The position numbers and the translations under genes were made by a program. A stretch of 64,000 nt of DNA from the NCBI GenBank assembly GCA_029964075.1, contig CM057146.1:7211501-7275500 (forward strand), in the 5' to 3' direction. Within the stretch, counting starts at the first letter, position 1. Every line of letters starts with the position of its first letter. Positions 52,001 through 61,000 of the stretch are shown here, piece by piece. Under the pieces are notes generated by a model. That model did no database searches. It was not told the DNA's origin and worked only from the letters and a program-made list of their open reading frames with translations. This DNA comes from Patiria pectinifera. Lineage: Eukaryota > Echinodermata > Asteroidea > Valvatida > Asterinidae.

Positions 52001-55000
52001 TATTTCCATTGCACACGCACATTGCAAAGTTCACCTTCACATTAAAGCGCGGCAGAGCAAAGCCAATCTTCTAACTTCTCCGCTCATATGCAGGTGAGAT
52101 ATCCACCATCACCGTGGAGATCAACGGTCCCCAGCTGGTGTACAGCGTGGAGAAGCTAGGCGAGTTCGCCGAATACATCTTCCGTGTCAAGGCTAGGACC
52201 AGGGACCGCAGCTATGGCCCATACCGAGAGGCTAATGTGACCACTGGACCACAAGAGGGTAATTATGATGCTTTCCCATTATTTTATGTGTTTTTTTTGA
52301 TAAGGGAATAAATATGAAACAATCTGTTAAGGACCGGTTGGAGTCTGGATGTTGATAATTATTACCCCAGTCGAAGGCGAGGGTAATTATCAGCATCCAG
52401 ACATCCAGACTCCAGGAAAAAATGCCCCCCAAAAATGGGGTAGATTATTTTTCAATATTCCGATTCATTGATATTTGCAATCTTTGATATGTCTACTACA
52501 TATATTTTAAAGATATAGTGTAAAAATCGTGGAATAAAGTAGGTTTTAAGGAAAAACAGTTGGCATCTTTCCTTTTCAAAAACAGAAAACTTGGAACTGT
52601 AACGGCCTTTTTTGCTCAGTATTTTCATTTTTTGACATGTCGATCAATGCGAACATTAAACAGCCGTAACTTGTCAACAGAATGTCCAATTGAAGTGCAA
52701 CAAACAGTATTGTAAGGAGAATTGTATTCTCTTTCCTAATACCCGCAAACCCTCATTTCGACCTCTGCCCAGTTCTGTCTCATTTTGCCAGAACGCCTCA
52801 CATTTGAGAAAGTGTAGAGCAAAATGTGTTATTACAAACACAAGGCAACTCTACTAAGGCTAGTCCCACATATCAATTTGCACACAAACAGTGTGCGTGA
52901 TTATTCAATCCGATCGTTTTAACCCTGCAACATTTGTTGTCCCATTCTTGCTCAGGTATGCCAGGCAGCCCTGACTCCCTCACGGTGGAGGAGATGGACG
53001 ATGCCTTCAAGCTGGTCTGGACTCGTCCTGAGAACACTGGTGCCTCGGAACTCATCGGTTACATACTGGAAAGCCAGGAAGAAGGTGGGTACTAGACCTC
53101 AATTGAAATTCAACAAAAGTGGTTGGCTGTCGTATATTCACCGAATCCATTTCCCTAGCCGAAGGGGCACTGGTGATGGTCTCTTTCTTTACAGGCAACG
53201 GACACCATTTGCGAACATTTAAAAATGACACTTTCAAAATATCATGAAATATCCCCTGAAATATTATGAAATATGTCTGTTATCTTCTGTTTTTGTTATT
53301 TTGTTTTACTTCAGTTTGTTTTTGTTTACCTTGTCTGTTAGAAAGTATGATAGATTTGGCACATTTCAGTGGAATAGATTAAGAAACTTTCTCACTTTTT
53401 GTTCATCTCGATCATGTTGTTGGAGACAAAAGACCCTCCTGCGTCACACTGCTGATTCAAATGATCGACACATTTTTTCATCCCATTTTTCCGCATGTTT
53501 TCCCGCTGCGTACACAGGCCGTTCAGAGTGGGAAACCCAAACGGACTCGGTGAGCCCTGACGTCTTGTCCTACAGCGTATCGTATCGCAACCTGAAGGCC
53601 TCCACCAAGTACAAGTTCCGCGTGATGGCCGAGAACCAACAGAGCATCAGCTTCCCCAGGACCACGACGGGCATGAAAACCACCCCAGCAGGTAAGGAAA
53701 GGCATTCTCTAGTCTGTAAACGAAACTTGATGGACTCACAAATAAGCAACTTGAGGAGCAATATTTGCAGATCAAGTAAGGTTTTGCCCTTCACCGAACC
53801 GGCCAACCGATCCCGTTATGTATACTCAGTGACTTATTCAGTCAGTCGGTCAATCAGTCAAGTGACCGAGTCATTCAGTGGACAATGGGCTGACCCTTTG
53901 GCAAGAGCGTCGCAAGACCACTTTGAATGGGGGGGGGCCATAAAAAAAAAAAAATTCGCAGACATCTGCACTAGAAAGCAGGAGGTCGTGGGTTCAAGTC
54001 CCATCCGAGTGATGCCTGGACATCTTCCTATAGGATGCACTGTTCAAAGCAAACGATCAGTGGCACTATTGGAAAATAGGGGGCACTCTTTATCCCGGCA
54101 CATTCGCCGATGGACACACAAATTTGCAGATAGGAGGATATTTTTCCTGACAAAAGGAATAATTGGTGGGGGTGTCAAATCTGCACCCCCCCCCTTCCAC
54201 AATCCTCCCTCACCCCTCCCTCTAGCCACACCCGAGCCCTTTGGGTTCCAACAAAAGTTACCAGTGTGAAACTGAGATGGTTGCTGTGAGCGCCTTAACA
54301 CATCATTCTGCAGTGCTTCTTACAACTTAGTTTGATTCCTAATTTGTTTTATACTACCATAGTACCATTGGAATGTAGACGTGAATTGCACAGGTAGTTT
54401 TACACAATCAGTCTTACTGACTGGACTGCTCGTTTTCGCTCCCTCATCGCACAGACAATGTGGTGAAAAGGTTCCCTCATTCAGTGATAAATTGACCACT
54501 TTTTGTGAAATTTTCAACAGCACAAGTACAAGTCAATTTAACTTGCTATTTAAACTCTAACTACGAAACAAAATTGCTGCCGACTTTCTTTAAAACATTG
54601 TCAAACATATGTTAGATCATGAGAATCTGCCCTGTAAACATTTTCCAAACGATAGTGCAAAATAAAGGGAGTTTTTTATTTGTACAAAATTCATCTTTAT
54701 AATGATGTTTATATCTATCCTGTACTCCATGATTTGAATCTGTTGCTGTAGGCGAGAACACTGCCCAACCAGACCCAGGTATCAATTAAAAAACCCTTCT
54801 GTTGTGTGCATGAGTATGAAAAAGAAAAACCCTTTTATTAAAGGAAATGACAACCACATGCATGTTATTACGTAGCACATGTGTGTGTTGCATGTCGAGT
54901 TCCCCATTGGTTTTCTAATCTTGACTGATGTTGATCGGTAGAATAACTACTCGTGCATCCCAATATTTTATGGTTTGCGCTTTCTGATTAACCAAAACGC

Positions 55001-58000
55001 TGTAAATTTATTGCGCAGTGCAGCTCGTGAGATGAAATCCAGTTGTATGGAATACAATTCACTCAGCATCTTTCAAAAAGAAAGACGAATGTGAATTATC
55101 AAGTGCGCAGCTAAGACTTTGCACGCAGCAGCTGCATTTGCTATCTTCAGAATTGGGTGGTGCTTGAAGAAAAGTGGCATTGGGTTTATGTTCTCATATT
55201 TTTTTTTTGGAATGAACTGTTCTGGAAGGGGAAGGTCAATCTGGTGAAGTGGTGATCTGTAGTTTTGCACCACTCTGACCTGGGTTGGCATCCGTTGCCA
55301 TTTTGTTTGTTGAAGGTTTAGGTTCATCTAACCACTTTTGTTTCAGCTACCTTTTACTTTTGATATGTAACATCTCATGCATATTTTGCATACAGAAGAC
55401 CTTCAAAGAATGCTGCATCACATCACATGTTTTTTTTTGGTACCAGAAATACACAATAATCCCTAAAAATGTCTGGAATGTTTTTTGGACACAGCGTCTA
55501 AAATTTGCATATTAAAACTCTCCTTTGATTTGATCAGTCACAGACAGTCAAAAAGTCAATCCTGTTCCCCTGCCTTGCCTTTTACACAGGCTAGTCACCA
55601 ACAAGTCAGATCATATTTCTTGTAGACACTGTGACAGTCAAATTCCATCAACAGACAAAAGTGGGTGATCGTTAGGCACAGCTGGCTTATCAATCTCCTA
55701 CAGTCAAAGCATAGCTATATCCGGTTTCATAACAATCACAGCCAGTCAATCCTGCTTTATGAAAGCAGGGAGCACTCAACTGTTATAGAAACAGTCACTT
55801 GGTTTATTTTGACTGCTGGGCTGACCTTGTTGAAATTGCCAGCCAGAGAGGGAGGGTTGGTAGCCGTTCGTTGCCATGTTTGAAAGTGTACAAATGGTTT
55901 TACACATTTTATAGCAAATAATGGGATTTAGACTTTGGGAGGTTCGAAGAGATAATAATTTGTTATCACATGCACGAAGCTTTCCTACAAAAAAAATAGA
56001 AGAGATTAATTTATATTCTTACCATTGAAAGAATAAATAAATGCTAATATGTTTGGAATGTATTCCTTTGAATGTGTACCTTTTTGTTAGAACACTAATC
56101 GCTAACATATGAATTAAAAAAAAATAGTTACCCTTTATGCAATCGTCCTAAAAGTTGTCTTTATTTTATAAATCTCAAAATGTTCCAGAATTTTACGTTG
56201 TCATAGTTGTCAAAGTTGATTTCAGAATGTTTCTGTACTAATCTTTTGTTTATCTGTTTTGAAGGAACTTGCAGGGTTGGTCAAATTTAATTGTTTAATA
56301 TGTTCAAACGTTTTTTTAAATTATGTCTTATTAAATGTACTGTTAGCTCATGCTTTTGTTGAAATGAACATGTGTTCTGTAAGTGGGAAATGTAGCAACC
56401 ATGGAATTTGGGACGGATCTTCGATGGCCTCTGATGCAGATCAGGGTCTCGTTATGAACAGAATGGCAATCAAAAGCATTCACTAAATAATTTTATCCAC
56501 CGACGTCACCCTCATTTTGAAGCAACAGGTCCCAATTAACATAGGTTTATGGCTTCCTTAAAAAAGCCTGTTTAAGATCACCTGTTATTTCATGTGTTCT
56601 AATCCTAGGTCTGACCATGAAGAAGTTCTATGAGGAGTGGTGGTTCCTGATCATCGTCGGTCTGGTTGTTCTTATCGTTCTCATCCTCATCACCGCCACA
56701 CTGTGTATGCTGGGCAAGAGCCGTATGTATAAAGGTCAGTTGTCCTATGTTCCCTCTCCTTCACGTTGCCCCCTCCCCCAGCCACTCCCCCTCCCATTAA
56801 AAAAAGTCTCATTACAAATTTAGAAAAGTAAGAAATTTCACAGATTGAGTGTTTCATAAAATGAAACACACAGTTTGAGCCCAAACAATATGCATGACAT
56901 GATTATTTTAACTGTTAACCATTTAAAAAAAAATTAAAGATATAGTCCATCATTTGTGCATTTTGTGCATTTGAAGCAACAAAAGTGTTCAAAATCTAAT
57001 GAAGGATACTGAACAACTAAGCTGATGAAGTTTCAGCTCAGCTTCAGCTGTATATTCCGAGGTCGCAGGTTCAAACCCCGCTCAGTCATTTTTCTAGGAT
57101 CTCAATTTCAAATCAAAATTTACTGAGTCAGTTTCCTTGTGGTTTATGTTTGAATTGTTTTGTCTTGCAGCTATTCTGAGCTGTCTGTTGCTCAGTTACA
57201 TTTTCCCCCTGACTTGCAAAAAGGTAGCACATTGTGAGCGAACATTAACCCTAACTCCCTAGGGTGATTTACCAGGAACCGTCCTCATCCTTGCCAATCC
57301 CAACACCATATGGTGAACTGTGCACATATTAAACAGTTGGACTCTGTGTTGCTACTCTGGAGTTTAGTGCATCTTTTGGACACACTGTAGGCTATTTTAA
57401 CACCCTATTTTGTTGATTACTTCAAAATGTCAGCTTCACAGAAAGAGTAATTTCACAGGGAGTTTAGTTCCCTTACTATCTTTCAACCAAGTTAGTTTTT
57501 CAACAATAATTACGCCAGTTACTTTTCGGATGGCTGCAAATGATGGACTATAGCTTTAATTTTTTTTCTTATTATTTACAACTATTTTTTAGGAAATTTG
57601 GACCCCCAATTTCCAACGCTGACTAAAACCTTGTTTCTCTCTCTGTGCATCCTGGTCTTACAGAGAGGAAAGCTCACCGTCGTGTCAACCAGGAGGAGCA
57701 GCTCAGCATCGACGACGGCAGCCTGTCAGCAGCCTTTGAGATGCAGCAGGGCAACGGGACCAACGGCCGGTCTACCGGCGGGCGGGGACGGGGAAGGGGT
57801 GGCATTAAGAACGGGGTGTACTCACGGACCAACTCCTACACTAGGTGGGTTACTGTGGGGACTGCCATTGGGACTTGAATTATCGGCAAGAAATGGATGA
57901 ATTTTTGGTAAAGGTCTGATAGTTTTCGGAATGTCTTCTATATATATTCGAGAATCCAAGATTTACTTGAATCTTCATTTTTGTGTGATTTATAAGATTC

Positions 58001-61000
58001 TGACTATTTTCAAAAATTTTGACATTCTACGTACTTCAAGAATATTTTGGGATTTTTTTTTTTTATATTATTGGTTCATAAACTCCATTATATCTGTTTG
58101 TTGGTTGTCATTTTGAATGAATTAAACCTTCCAAAACTTCTGTCTTATTGACACTACCTTGTTTCAGCCGTTAGTGATTGGAAATACCTGATACAAAAAA
58201 ATGTACACATTGGTCGACTTTGCGTGAATACAGTGAGTGAGACAAATGCTGTGCTTTCTTACAAACAATTCTAATTAAATTGTATACCTGTGGTAGAAGT
58301 GTGTCTCTGCAACGTGTCAGAAACCTGTCAGAAACTGTCAATGTTCACCCCTCTCTCCATATATGTTGATCATCCAGACCCCCACCCAGGCCCAGCCCAG
58401 GCAGCATCGAGTACTCCGAGGAAGAAGAGAGCAAACATTACGAGGCGGTCCATCGACGGCCCAACCCAGAGCAAGACGAGACGTCTAGCCTGACTGAGAA
58501 GGGCGACCTGCAATCCCAGTCAGATTCACAGGTGAGCCGCTCGCTTCATTCGCGCTTCCACCTCTCAGCAAAACTATTCATTTGAATTGCAACAATTTTA
58601 CGTTATTTTAATATTGGGTTCTGCCTTCCACTTACCGCTGTGTGCTCAGTGGGAAGTGTGGCTAGTGGTTAGGGCTCGTGACTTATAATCAGAGGGTCAG
58701 GGGTTCGAATCCAGCTGCTGGTCATATGTTGTGTCCTTGGGCAAGCCACTTCACCCCAACTTGCCTCTCTCCACCCAGGAGTACAAATGGGTATCGGCAT
58801 TAGCTGGGGAGTAAAACTACCATCGGATGGAAACATTCTCGGTCATTTCATGCCACTGAAACCGGAGATAAACGCCGGCCTGATGGCAGGGCTCGAAATA
58901 TCCACTGGACCGTGGACCGTGTCTAGTGATTTTAGCGTCGGTCTAGTGCTGTGTGTGACTGCACTAGTCCGGCTGTCTAGTGTTTTTTTCTTGCACTATA
59001 TAAACAAAATGAACCCCGAATATACTAGCACTTGAGGTCTGATTAATAGCGTGCTTTGAGTTCATATTATTACTTGATTGATGAAAATTACCGACCATAA
59101 AACTGTCTGTGCCGTGCCGAATCACAACAAAGCTGCCTCGGGCCAACGCGCCGGTCATGCCAGTTGCACATATACAGTACGCACATACAGAGCTGCTTGA
59201 TGTATGAAAACACGTGGGCCTGTACGTGCTATTGCAGCAGTGACTGGTTTCCGCTGCGCCGCGCACTGGCAAGATGGAAATGCGGTAACCAGTCAATGCA
59301 ATAGTCGCGCGCACACCGCAGTACAGTTGCATGCAGGCCCGACGGCGCGGAATAGACATCGTAAAAATGCCAAGAAAACATCGATGGAGAAAGACGATCT
59401 TTGCAAGCTTATACTCACAGAACTTGATCTCTCTTGTCTGTGTATGTATTTCCCGTGTTCATGAATTTATTTCGAGGGAATACTACTGGTATATGAAGTG
59501 AAACGATGCAGCGAGTTTCACCGAAATCACATACCATTTCCAAAGCTCAATGCCGGCCCACTGCCGGTCCACAACACACAGTGCATCATCGCACGTTCGT
59601 ACCAAGCGAAGTTCAGTGCCAGTTTCTCGTCGTAACTAGCATTGTGCATATGGTATAAATGACCTGCATTTTCCATTATTTTTAAGATTATCGACGGCAG
59701 ATATTTTCGTTAACACTTAAGGCAAGTTTTCGTCATTTTTGAGGCCCTTTTTGTATAGCTTTCGCAGTGCAATGGAAATATTTCAGGCTGAAAATTTTCA
59801 CATAATTTTAGCGAATCTGAAAACAAATATTCAGTTGCTTTATCATGTTTATGTGCCGTTTATTAACTCAATTTTCCAAGAATAATTAAGTGATGAACCA
59901 ACTGACAACTGTATTAAAAAATGAAAGCGTAAGCAGAATTCGAACCTTTTATTAATCTCCATTTAGTTTTTTTTTATATAAATTAAATTTTACCTTGTCT
60001 TACAGTTACAAAAACGAAAGAAGTTAAGCCACTTGAGCATATTATTATGCAAAAACTAATAATAAATGCAGCCCCTTGAATAAATCCTGATATTGAAAAC
60101 AAAACAAAAACAATGTTTACCGTCGTTTATCCATGGATTTTTGGATCGCTCTCCTTAAAATCCATTTGCTCTCCTCAAAGATTTGAGGAGAGCATTTATA
60201 GCTCTCCTGGATTTTCTTTAAATGAAGGACTGCTGTGCCCCTGCAAGAGAATTAGACTAATTTTCCAGGGAACTAGCCAAGTGCACACACGAAACGGGCG
60301 ACTCGTACATACATGTAGCATTTTGTTGTATTCCTTTCACATACATGTAGTGCAAAATGTTGGGTTTTTTTTCTTATTTATGACACAGGTCTTGTAAAAA
60401 TAGTTCAGGTCCAGTAAGATTCTTCGGTTACTAGACCTGCTGTCTAGTGCTTTTTTTTTCATGAAATTCGAGCCCTGGATGGGCCATATTGGCTCTTGAC
60501 AAACTTTATTTTTTTTTTGGTCAGTGCTCTCAGAAAGCTTGTGAGAGGCAAAACCTGATATTAAGATTCACATTTCTTGATGCAAAATTCCATCATACGA
60601 AAGCATTTTTCGCCCCATATTAGGAAAAACAAACATTCTTTTGACTGATTTTTATCAATTTGTATTCTAACAAACCACAAAAAAAGAAAGAATAACCACA
60701 TAATAAGTGAACACAAACAAATTGAGAGATGGTACTAAACAACAGAGCCACCAGTAAGTAACGGAGCATTGGTAAAGTTCTGGTTCAAAACTTGCTCTTG
60801 TCAAGTTTTTGGTTTACCCCAAAAATTAACAAGAAACAAATGTTTTTGTTAAAGGAACACAAAAATTGTTAGATGGAATTCATAAAAGAAAATATCATTT
60901 ACCATGAAGTGGGATCCTAAACCATCAACAGGATTCATTTAAGTGGTTTTAATTTCTGCTAACAACATTGGTATTACATTGCTGTTCCATTAAGTTGGTT

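Noticed and set aside
53244..54269. 341-codon open frame, the longest in the window
   Set aside because: It is a read-through of intron 34, exon 35 (53518-53691) and intron 35. Only the exon part is coding.
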